From: Gnetum montanum
Taxonomy: Eukaryota; Streptophyta; Gnetopsida; Gnetales; Gnetaceae
Length of the DNA: 50,641 bases
NCBI GenBank assembly: GCA_015680685.1
Contig: MNCI01017980.1
Span: forward strand, 5,946-56,586
Direction of reading: 5' to 3'
Shown here: positions 32,641 through 43,598 of the stretch, piece by piece
How the letters are laid out: every line of letters begins with the position of its first letter
How positions within the stretch are numbered: the stretch's first letter is position 1
Notes under the pieces: generated by a model
What the model was told of the DNA's origin: nothing
The model's database searches: none
Seen by the model: the letters and a program-made list of their open reading frames with translations, nothing else
Position numbers and translations under genes: made by a program

Positions 32641-34290
32641 CTCATTGGATGGATAACTTCACTCAATCTTTTATATCTCCTCCTTTCAACTTAGTTGTGG
32701 GGCACATGGCCATTTGTGCTAATTATATAAGTGTCTCTTCATTTTTGACAATTTTTTGTTGTACACTTTTTTGTTTTAGACTTTCTTTGTTTTATACTTT
32801 TTATTTTACACCTTGTTGATTTTACATGTTTTTGTTTTATACTTTGTTGATTTTTATCATTTTTTGTTTTACAAAATTGTTAGTACATTTTATCTTTCTT
32901 GAACATTTTATATCTTCTTTTATATTTTACTTTATTTTGGTGTGTTTTTCTTATTGTGTTCTAATAGATTTCTTTATTGCCAACAGGACATTGTGATGTT
33001 GTAGTTATTTGCTAATGGTGGTTTGTACTTGATGTTTTTGATTACTAATGTCTAGTTTCTATTTTTGAATTTTAATATTGATAACTAAGATAAAGTTTCC
33101 TTTTCATGGAATAGGCAGTGAGTCCACGTCATCCACCTATCCACAACAATTTATGGTGTTCTTGGTTTTGGACATATGAGGTCTCTTTTATTAATGAAAA
33201 TTTAATGAACTTGTGACCTTGTTTGTTTCCAAACTTGGGAATGATCAAATGGGTTGATAAGGATGATACTTTAAGAGGACTTGATGCTCTTTGTACTTTT
33301 CTACTTACTTGAGTGCATGAGTGTTTTTCATGGATTTCTTACTGTTCTACTATTGACCAATAACAAGAAGTTAATAAGTCTTTGTATGGTATGGTTCCCA
33401 TCCAAAAATCCATAAAAATGTAAAACTTAAAAAAATAATGGGAATTCAAAGCACACCCCTTAGACAAAATAACAAGCTACAAGTGCTAGTTATGGGACTA
33501 TAAAGACATGTTAAACATGCTTGAAGATCCCCTCTAACTAATCCCCTTTCTCACTTCCTACTTCTCTTTTTTTTTTCTAATAAGGAATGGTGATTGATCT
33601 ATGGGAGCATTCTTGTGTCTTGAGGGGGTGGACTAGTCTTAGGGTGTTGATGCAAAGTCACTGAAAGTGGTTGGTTTTGATCTGGACTAAGGATGCACTT
33701 TATTAGGTTTTTTAACCATGACATAGACAAGGGACTTCATGTGATCATGAGATGGAACTCCATTCCATATTCTCTCTCATCCATTAATACTATCCATAAT
33801 TTCACCTCACTATTGATTTTCCATGTTTTTCTCAATGTCTTAGTTTGATATGTTGAAATTTGTAGGTAGATTATTCTAGATTTGATCCTTAACTTTTCAT
33901 AACCATTAATCAACTATGGGACCCATGAACTCCATGGTTTAAGTGTATGAAAGGGAAAAATAGGCATGAGATTGCTATGGGAAGGACCCATGTGCATATC
34001 TCTTAGTTGAAAATGTTAAGCATCTTATCCTTAGGAATTCCACAATTAAATCTTTTGTGCACTCCATCATTTGCATTCAACTATGTGCTCCTTCAAGCAT
34101 TTTCTTCATAAAATTTCATTCTCCCATCATTTCTCTAATTTTTATGAATTCATAAGCCCTCTTCAAGCATTTCATCATGTTCATAGATTTTTTGGCTCTT
34201 CGTAGACCTTAATCTCTTAAGAAAACTTCTTGTATTTTTCAAATAATTTAATGTGGAATATTTTCTCAACTAGCTCCATCAATAGGACCT
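32641..34290 (+). other. 3' untranslated region after pol, copy C
   Basis: Non-coding. It contains a T-rich block of degenerate TTTTGTTTTACAC units at about 32735-32890, then TTTATTGCCAACAGGACA (near 32975) which resembles a splice acceptor. The conserved 'tctttgtatggtatggttccca' segment follows near 33380. Alignable with A, B and D. Confidence 0.65.
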
Positions 34291-34513
34291 TGTATATGCA
34301 TCTTATCCATCAATGCAACCTTGTTGATGGGACCCTATCGATGCAAGGTAAAAATAATCTATATATATGTGTGGATATGTAAGAATTTATCATATTTGAG
34401 TTAAAATGAGAGGGAAGTTTTTGAGCTTTTTAGAGCCCAGAACCTTTCAAGAACTATAGCTTCCTAACCATTTATTAGATTCATTCCATTCTTAGACCTT
34501 GTAGCTATTGGAG
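34291..34513 (+). promoter_or_regulatory. internal LTR-like promoter and leader exon, copy C
   Basis: CATCAATGCAACC and CCCTATCGATGCAAGG (34310-34348) are followed by a TATA-like CTATATATATG (34359-34369), then a leader of about 145 nt ending at the donor TTGGAG|GTATGT (34513/34514). The same order occurs in copies B and D. Confidence 0.55.
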
Positions 34514-34815
34514 GTATGTTCTTTGTTGTGGGGGTCACAAGCCTTAAGTTTTTGATGAAAGTTTGTTTCAAAATTTTTACTAAATCTCACAAAGGTTTAA
34601 CTAAGAAATCAACATTGAAATATCAAATTATGAAAGTTAAATTCTTTCAAGAAGCCTTAGTAACATCAAGAATGAAATAACATTAAAATAATAATAAAAT
34701 AATCAATCTACCATGGTCAAAGCTTAGCCTAAGTGTAACTACCCAACAAGATAAGCTACTTAAAGGTCATTAGTTATACATTATATACTAATCCTTAGTT
34801 ATGTTTTGATCATAG
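34514..34815 (+). other. predicted intron before the extra ORF, copy C
   Basis: GT at 34514 and AG at 34814-34815, directly before the ATG at 34816. Branch-point-like ACTAATCCTTAG lies about 27 nt before the acceptor. 302 bp. Confidence 0.65.
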
Positions 34816-37673
34816 ATGGGACCTAAAGGAAAGCATGCATAGGAAGGAGGACCATTTGAACCAAGGGAAAAACGACCATGAACTAGAAGGGACCAATAAC
34901 AGCCCCAAGAGAAAGTAGAAACCCATGCAATGAGAGCTCTTTAGGAGGAGCTTGAAGTAGAATATGTCTAATACATTCTTGAAGAAGCAGTCATAATAGA
35001 ATAGTCTCACCGAGATGAGACACCAAAGCCTAAACTGAACATTGAGGTCACCTTGACGAAGGCTTATCTTAAGTAGATCATAAACAAGGAGGTCTAGAAA
35101 TATGTTCTTCAAGAGTTGAACTTTTAACCTTTCTTAGAGTTCGCACATCCAGAAGTTAAGACTCAATTGCAAAACTCTCCCATGTGGCCCACAATCACTT
35201 CCAATAGGGAGTGGTACATAGGAGAGACATACATTTTTTGGAATAATTAGTAGGCTAGTTCAATGGTCAAGATTAAGGACATTCTAGTGTCCTACTTAGT
35301 GAAAGCCATTGTTGATATCCTTAGGTTACCAGAAACTAGGGCAAATCTTATTGAAATCCTAATGCAGGTAGATCTTGGTGTTAAAAAGGAATGAATGCAT
35401 CAATGTTATGGAGTAGACCCCAAGGAGTTCGGTATACTAAGCATGGTAGAATGTGCATATTTCAAGATTGTGGCCTTTCACATTAATCCAATGGTAAGGC
35501 AAAGAAAAATAATAGCCTTCTTTGCCTATGCATGTATCACTCTAAGTGGTATATTCTTAGTTAACCTTCCATATCTAATCTATTTTGAGATAGAGAAGCA
35601 TTTTAAGGAAAATAAATGTGGAAGGAAGACACTTCCTTTCCCATGCCTCATCAGAAAGTTATGTAAGAGGGGAGCCATAACATGCTACACAAATGACACT
35701 ATCCAACATGCTCCAATTGCTTCCTAGGTAGATATGATAAAGTACAAAGTACCTTCAAAAGTCATTTAAGAAGAGAAGAAGAAACAACCACCTCCACCTC
35801 CTACTCATGAAATAACATTAGATGCTTGCACTGCCATTGAGCACATTTGTGAACTTTGAGAGTAGCTCTTATGGTAGTAGAAAGAGTAAGTAGAAATGTG
35901 CAATGGTGATCCATCTATGTATCATCTAGAAATGATCCACATTAATGAAGTGGCCTGAATAATAAGTTAGATGGAAGGTGGTGGGTCAATTTTCTAAACC
36001 TAAAGAATGCAGCTACCCACAAGGTTAAATCTTAGCACTCGAGAGGTAACAACATCTCTCTTGCAATAATAGTAATTCCTAGAAATCTCTGGAAATGTTG
36101 TTAACCTTTGCAATGGATTTGAAGGAGGATGAGGGGGCAACTTTCTTGGTGTTGTAGCAACAAGGAGATAACAGTCAAGGTAGTTACTAACAAAACTTCC
36201 AAAGTACTTAATGCACCTATGGTATCTATATTAGATGTTTTTGCACTAATTGATGTGCATATGTCCATAGGGATCATCAGTGATAGGTTGAATGTAACCC
36301 AACATGAGGAATTGCTAGACTGACTGGTGGGAATTTGGAAATTGATTTTGGATGTCTTTGATCTTCTAGATACCATTACTATAATCTAGTCAAAGCTACT
36401 AGAAGAAATGGGAAAATGCATCATAATGAAGGGAAAAATAAAAACAGCTAGAGAACAAAACCAATGCTTGGCTACAGAGGTTGCTAAATTAAGGACCTAC
36501 TTTATTGATCTTGCATTTCTCAACCTAACACTAATATGTAATGAAGCTTTCAAATAGATTTAGGAAAAGCTCAAAAAGGTTGAGGATGTAAAGGAGAAGA
36601 AAATCTTTGACTAGTTCTTGGCCAATGCCACAATGCACAACATCTAGAAAGACTTGGCCCAAACATGCTAGGAGAATGAGATTATGACTATGGATAATCA
36701 TTGCTTACAGAATGTTGATGCATAAAAGTAGTAGATAGCATATGTTATTCATAAAGAGTAGGAGTAGCTAACCATGGTGAATAATGAAATGAAGAGACTG
36801 GCAATAACAAGTAGAAACCTCTCCATTGAGAAAGTCCATACCTTATGCCAAAAATATGCAATCAAGATTACTACTTGGAAAAATGAGGCCTTGAAGTTCG
36901 AGAGAGTGAAGAATCACTACAAGGACCAAGTGGGATTGTAGAAAGAAATAAAAAAAAAGAAAATCCAGTTCACAAAGACAAAAGTAAATGAGACCCTTTG
37001 GTAGCTCCAACAAGGAGGTGATGTGTGGAAACCTATCTTTGATAGGATAAATGCATACAAAAAGGCTGAAATCACCTTGAAAGAGTTGTAGATCAAGGAG
37101 ATGAAAGAGTAAATAGAGCTTGCCAATATTTGATAAATAAACTTGGCAATGCTTACTATAGGAAGGCCACCATCAGAATTGGAGAAATAAGTGACTAGCT
37201 CATACTTGTTGTATGAGGTAGAGTTCAAGCATCATAAGGAGATCAAGTAGAAGCTTGAGATTGCAAACATTGAACTTAAGGTTCTCAAGGTGAAGTTTAC
37301 TAATTAATGATAAACTGTTGAGAGCCTAGCCAAAAGGATGAGAAATTACCAGAAGCTACAAAATGCAATCAAAACATTTAACATCAAACATAAATAGTTT
37401 GCTACCTAGTTTGTAAATGCAAATAAGCTATTCCTTGTAATGCCCTATCCATGGGATGTTCTCATTCTAGCCCACACTCATCATGCTACGTGGACTATGA
37501 ATGATCCTTAGAGTAAGGAAGAGAAGATGAAGGTACTATTGGATACCTTTTGTCTTTCACTAGAAGTTGCAACTACCATAGGATAAGCACAACTACCTCA
37601 ACCACTGTGTGCACCCAAAGTAGGAGAAGATCCTTAGAAACCTTAGGAGCCTCCACCACCTGGGATCATTTGA
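34816..37673 (+). pseudogene. extra ORF in env-like position, copy C (coiled-coil protein, unrecognised)
   Basis: Starts MGPKGKHA at 34816 and ends TGA at 37671-37673, about 950 codons. The N-terminal domain has NSPMW, REWYIGET and a relatively intact stretch at 35395-35727 (110 codons, CYGVDPKEFG, KRGAITCYTNDT). Then follow PPPPPTHE (near 35795), an acidic and Gln-rich region, a long coiled coil (about 36400-37400, for example KLEIANIELKVLKVKF) and a Pro-rich tail (EPPPPGII). No signal peptide or transmembrane region stands out. Length differs by only about 50 bp between copies B, C and D. Function unknown. Confidence 0.75.
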
Positions 37674-37697
37674 TCTTCTTCACTATCTTCATGTCAT

Positions 37698-38407
37698 CAA
37701 AGGCATATGGTTTTTATCATTTTATCTTTAATTTTTTAAGTCGGCAAAGAATAAGAATAAAAAATAAAAAGTTACTTAATATAATATTTAACTAATCTAA
37801 TAACTAGCTATCACTTAACTAATCCTAACATAAGCATCTATTCCCACTTGTTGTACACATCTTGAATACGTATACACTTTTGGGTTGCCAAATGTTAAGC
37901 ATTACTAGGATTACCAAGTGTTAGAAATATGTTTAAAGTGGTCATACTTATGTTTAATATTTAATCTATATTAATTAATTACTTAATTACTTAAGAACAT
38001 TAAAGGAAATTTTTTGAATATCAAATGCTTTAAAGAAAATAATTAATGTAGTCCAAGTGCTGTAAGGTTTGATTAGAAAGCTCATCTTTATTGCTGCACA
38101 CACTAAAGTGCTCAGGTACAACAATGCTCAAATAAAGATCCATACACTCTTTGACTCCTACTATGGGCACCCAAAAAATATTCTACCTTTTGAGTGGAAA
38201 AACTACTAGAGCTTTGCTACAACTATGAGACTTATTCCATAAATGTAATGGGTAGGTGCATATTTATAAGCATAATAGGATGACTTGTTGATGGGTACAC
38301 ATCAATGGGTCAAACCCTATGTCAACAAGATCATGTCAACAAGATCCCATCAACGATGTCACATCGACAACGGTTTGTCAATGTGGCCAAACTATGATGA
38401 CTCATCA
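37698..38407 (-). repeat. 3' LTR of copy D (truncated)
   Basis: Starts TGATGAGTCATC at 38407, with TATA box CTTATAAATATGC near 38272. It stops at AAAACCATATG (37698), about 140 bp short of the terminal CATCA seen in copy B. Beyond is the 3' end of copy C. Confidence 0.85.
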
Positions 38408-38641
38408 TACCCATATAACTAAATGAAAACTCATCCTTAAGTTTTTTTTTACAAAATTTGAAAAGGTATGAGATTATTGAATGACTATAAAAAAGTAAAA
38501 CAAACACAATAAAAACTAATTGACCAAGTGTACGATTTTACAATCATTACAAAATTTTGGTGTTTAGGATAACAAAATTGAACACCAAGACAAAAACTGA
38601 CAAATACAACTCCTTTGATGGTGTGAAGACAATGAAGAATA

Positions 38642-41503
38642 TCAAAAGGTCGTATGTGGTGGAGGCTCTTGAGGCTTTAAAGAGCCTTCTCCTACTTTAG
38701 GCACATGTGATGTTTGACATAGTGATTGTTTTACAGTCATTGCAACTTCTGGTGGAAGATGGAAGGTGTCCAATAGTACCTTCATCTTGTCCTCCTTACT
38801 CTAGAAATTAGTGATGGTTCACATAACATAATCAATGTGGGTTGGAATGAAAATATTCCACAGATAGGGCATTGTAGGGAACAACTCCTTTACATTCACG
38901 AACTAGGTGGCAATCTATTTTCCTTAGATGTTGAATGCTCTGAGTGCATTCTATAGCTTTTGGTAATTGTTCATTCTCTTTGCTAGTTCTCAATGCTTGA
39001 TCATTGATTAGTGAACTTCAGCTTGAGAACCTCCAGTTTTACATTTGCAATCTCAAGCTTTTGCTTTATCTGTTTATGGTGCTTGAGCTCTGCTTTGTAC
39101 AATAAGTACGAGTTGACCACTTGTTTCTCTAATTCAAACCGTGGCCTTCTGGTAGTTAGCATTGCCAGGTTTGCGTAGAAAATATTGGCAAGCTTCATGT
39201 ATACTATCATCTCCTTGATCTACAGCTCCTTCATGTGGATTTAGAATTTTTTGTATGCATTTAATCCATCAAAGATAGGTTGCTAGACATTGCCTCCTTA
39301 TTGGAGTTGCTAGAGCATCTATTTCACTTTTACCTTCACCAATTGGATGTGTTTCTCATTAAATTCTTTCTATATACTAACTTTATCTCTATAATGATTC
39401 TTAACTCTCTCAAATTTGAGAACCTCATTCTTCTAGGCAGCTATCTCTATTGCAGATTTTTGATGAAGTGCATGAACAACCTTCATGGAGAGGCTTCTAT
39501 TTTCTGCTACTAATCTCCTCAAGTCATTGTTCATCCTAGCTAATTGCTATTGTTGTTTATGGATAAAATCTACCATCTGATGCTTCTGCACATCAACATT
39601 CCGTAGGCAATGATTCTCTAACATGAAGATATCATTTTGTCAATGCATCTGAGCTAAGACCTTCTAGATGTTATGCATTGTCACATTGGCCAAGGATTAG
39701 TTAAAGGTGATAATCTCTTTTGCATTCTCAAGCTTCTTGAGTTTATCTTGAAGCTATTGAAAAGCTTCATCATAAGTTAGTATTGGGTTGAGAATTGCAG
39801 GATCAATAAGGTGGACCCTTAATTCAATAACCTCTATAGCCAAGCATTAGTTCTATGATCTAGCTATTTCTAGTTGCTCCTCCATTATGTTGCATTTTCC
39901 TCTCACTTCAAGCAGCTCTAACTAGGTTGTAATGATAGTATCTAGAAGATCAAAGACATCTAGAATCAATTGCTCAATTCTCTCTAGTTGGTGTAGCAAT
40001 TCCTCATGATGGGTTATGCTCAATTTTCCACTAATAGTTCTTGTGGATGTTTGCACAGCTCTTAGTGTAGAAGTGTCTGGTATAGACATCATAGTTGCAT
40101 TTAGTGCTTTGGAAAAGTCTATTAGCAACTAGTTTGACTACTGTCTCCTACTCATAATGTGACATCACCAAGACAATTGTTCCCTCACCCTTCTCAAGAT
40201 GGCCCAGAAAGTTAGCAGCATTCCTAAAGATGTTTGGGAATTGCTGCTATTGCAAGAGAGATATCATTACCTCTTAGGCACTAGGATTTGATCTTGTGGA
40301 CACCTGCATTCTTTGGCCTAACAAAATTGACCCCCCACCTTCCATCTAACTTATAGTTCAGGGTACTTCATTGAGGTGGCTCATTCCTACTCTATACATA
40401 GATGGGTCACCACCACTCATTCCTACTTGCTACTACTATTGTTGTAAGAGTTTCTCTCAGAGTTCATGCATGTACTCAATGGTGACATGGGTCTTTAGTG
40501 TTGTCTCATGGGTAGGTGGTGGAGGTGGTTGTTGCTAATCCTCTTCTTGAATGACTTTTGTAGGCACTTTCTTCTTCATCATTTCTACATAAGAGGTAGT
40601 TGAAGCTCATGAGACTATGTCATTCATGTAGTGGGTTATGCCTCCTCTTTTTCATAACTTTTTGATGAGGCAAAGAAAAGCAAGTGCCTTCCTTCCATGT
40701 TCATTTTCCTTAAAAGGTTTCTCTAACTCAAGATAGATTAGCTATAGAAGGTTGAATGGGAATATACTGCTTTGAGTAGCACATGCATGGGCAAAGAAGG
40801 CTATGATTTTTCTTAGCCTAACTTTTGGATTGAGGTGAAAGGTAATAATCTTAAAGTATGCATGTTTTTCCATAGTAAGAGCACCAAAATCCTTACAGTC
40901 TACTCCATAACACCATTGCATCCATTCTTTCTTAATATCTAGATCTACCTATGTTAAAATATTTGTAAGGTTGGCCCTAGTTTCTATTAACCTAAGGATC
41001 TTAGAAATGACTTTCACCAAGTAGGACACTAAAATGTCCTTCATCTTAATTGTTGAACTGGCCTAGCAATTGTTCTAGAATAGGTATGTCTCTCCCATGT
41101 ACCACTCCCTACTGGAAGTGATTATGGTCCACATGGGAGAGTTCTACAATTTTTCTTTGACTACTGGAGGCACAAATTCCAAGAAGGATCCAAAGTTTAA
41201 CTCTTATAGCATAGATTTTTGGACCTCCTTGGACTTGATCTACTTTAGGTAGGTTTTCATCAAGGTGACCTCAAAGGTTGGTCTAGGCTCTGGTGCCTCA
41301 TCTCAATGAGACTATTCTATCATCATTGCTACTTTGGGAATTTGTTGGATAGATTCCACTTTAGGCTCCTCCCAATGAGGTCTTGTTGCATGGGTTTTAG
41401 CTTCTTGCACATGGGGTTGTTCTTGGCCCCTTCTAGTTTGTGGTCATTTATTCATTGGTTGGGATAGTCCTCCTTCCTACACATGCTTTTCTTTAGGTAC
41501 CAT
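38642..41503 (-). pseudogene. extra ORF in env-like position, copy D (coiled-coil protein, unrecognised)
   Basis: ATG at 41503 and TGA at 38644-38642, about 954 codons. The N-terminal domain includes VPPVVKEKL, NSPMW and SSREWYMGETY (near 41100). A PPPPPTHE linker lies near 40515. The coiled coil covers about 40100-38950 (for example KQKLEIANVKLEVLK near 39040). The tail is PPPHTTF. Same layout as copies B and C, with stops at many Gln positions. Not recognised as any known protein family. Confidence 0.75.
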
Positions 41504-41803
41504 TTATGGTCACAACATAACCAAGGATTAGAATATAATGTGTAACTTATAATCTTTAAGTACCTTATCTCATAGGGTAGTTATAATTAGGATAAGTTAT
41601 GACCATGGTGGATTATTTATTTTAATATTATTCCAATGTTATTTCACTTTATAAGGTTACCAGAGCTTATTAGAAGGTTTAAACTTTCATAAATTGATGT
41701 TTTAAAGTTAATTCCTTGGTTAAACCTTTGTGGAAGTTCAAAAAATTTTAAAATTTTTTCATCAAAAACCTAAGATTTGTGGCCTCCATGACAAAGAGCT
41801 TAC
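41504..41803 (-). other. predicted intron before the extra ORF, copy D (acceptor mutated)
   Basis: Donor CGAG|GTAAGC at 41804/41803. Branch-point-like TCTAATCCTTGG. The acceptor position reads CCATAA|ATG, so the AG of copies B and C has become AA. Confidence 0.6.
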
Positions 41804-42050
41804 CTCGAATAGTTACAAGACTAAAGAATGCAGTGAATTAGACAAATGGTTAGGAAGTTATGGCTCTTGGAAGGTTTTGGGCTCTGAAAAGTTCAAAACT
41901 TTTCCCTTGTTTGAGCTCAAATGTGAAAAATTCCTAAGGTGTTACCACATATTTATAGGACATTTTCCTTGCATCAATGGGGTCTCTTCTACTCATCCCC
42001 TTTGTCAATAGGGTCCTATCGATGGACTTGATGTAGAAATTTTTTTACTT
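41804..42050 (-). promoter_or_regulatory. internal LTR-like promoter and leader exon, copy D
   Basis: CCATCGATAGGACCC and GACCCCATTGATGCAAGG are followed by TATA box CCTATAAATATG (near 41960) and a leader to 41804. The GACCCCATTGATG...CCTATAAATA arrangement resembles that in the LTRs. Confidence 0.6.
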
Positions 42051-43598
42051 TAAATAATTTGAAAAATACAAGGAGCTTCAACCTGAAATTGGGGTCTATA
42101 GAGAGCCAAAAAAGTCACGAACATGATGAAATACTAGAAGAAGGCTTATTAATTCAAAAATTGGAGGTTTAATAGGGAGAATAAAATTTTGATGGAGAAA
42201 TGCTACTAAGGAGCACACAGTTGGATGCAAATGATGGGGTGCATGAAAATTTTGATTGTAAAAATGTCGAAGGATAAATAATTGACTTGCCCAACTAAGA
42301 GATATGCAAGTTTGTCCTCCCCATCATAAGCTCATGTCCTTTTTGCCCTTGCATGCCCTCAAACCAAGGAGTCCATGAATCCCAAAGTTGATTAATGGTT
42401 ATGAAAAGTTAAGGGCCTAATCAAGAAGAATCTACCTAAGAATTTTAACACATCAAAGTAAGACATTAAATAAGACATGGAAACTAGTAGTGAGGTGAAT
42501 AACAAAAAGCATTGGTGGATGAAAGATAAGAGTGGAATGAAGTTTCAAATCATGGTCACATGAAGTCCCTTGTAGATTTGATGGTTAAATGACTAGATAA
42601 AGTCCATCCTTAGTCTAGATTAAAACCAACCACTTTTAGTGAGTTCACATTGATACTTTAAGACCAAACCACCCCCTAAAGACACAAGAATGGTCCCACA
42701 TATCAATCACCATTCCTTATTTAAGAAGAAAAGAGAAGTAGGAAGTGAGAAAGGGCCTTGGTTAAAGGGGACCATTAGGCATCGGTAACATGTCTTTTTA
42801 GTTCCATAATGAGTGCTTGTAGCTCATTACTTTTGTCTAAGGGATGTGTTATTTCCATCATTTTTATTTTGAATTTTATGTTTTTATGAATTTTTGGATG
42901 AGAAACACACTGAGCAAAGACTTAGATTTCTATTATTGGTTGAAAATGGAATGGTAAGAAATACATGAAAACATTCATGCATTCAAGAGTTTGGTAGGTA
43001 CAAAGAGCATCAAGTTCCCTTGAAGTGACACCCTTATCAATCCATTTGATCTTTCCCAAGTTTGGAAATTACGAAGGTCATAAGTTCGTTAAAGCTTCAT
43101 TAGAAAAATGAACCTCATATTTCCAAAACTAAGACCACCATAGATTGTTATGAATGGGTGGATGATGTGGATTCATTACTTGTTCCATGAAAAAGAAACT
43201 TTGTCTTAGTTATCAATATCAAAATTCTAAGACAGAAACTAGACATTAATAATAAAAAAACATTAAGTACAAACCACCATTAGAAAAAAACTATAGCATC
43301 ACTATGTCCTATTGTCAAAAAAGCAATTTATTAGAAAACATAAGAAAAATCAAATCATAATAAGGTAAAATATAAAATAAATTGTAAAATATTCAAGAAA
43401 TATAATACGTACTAATGACGTTGTAAAACAAAAAATATGAAAAATTACAATGTAAAAAAAGGTGTAAAACTAAATAAAGTGTAAAATAAAAAATATAAAA
43501 CAAAGTGTAAAAAAAATAAATGTAAAACAAAAAATTTGTAAAAAAAAAAACTGAGGAGCCACTTAATTAATTAGCATGGATGGCCATCTTCCCCACAA
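42051..43598 (-). other. 3' untranslated region after pol, copy D
   Basis: Non-coding, homologous to the same region in A, B and C. It includes an A-rich (plus strand) block of GTGTAAAACAAAA-type units at about 43330-43555. Confidence 0.65.

Larger units (their letters stand above)
25296..37697 (+). mobile_element. Ty3/gypsy Athila-like retrotransposon, copy C (3' LTR missing)
   Basis: In order: 5' LTR, primer binding site (26322-26339), gag, protease, RT, RNase H, integrase, 3' untranslated region, internal LTR-like promoter, intron and extra ORF. It ends at CATCAAAGG (37697) and then runs directly into the inverted, truncated LTR of copy D. Head to head with copy B. The 5' end of its LTR is uncertain because a minisatellite has grown there. 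Confidence 0.85.

Noticed and set aside
34810-35112. Minus-strand 100-codon hydrophobic ORF as a viral envelope protein
   Set aside because: It is antisense to the conserved extra ORF, whose frame is shared by three copies.
35395-35727. Independent 110-codon gene
   Set aside because: It is the best preserved part of the larger extra ORF of copy C; homologous frames occur in B and D at the same place.
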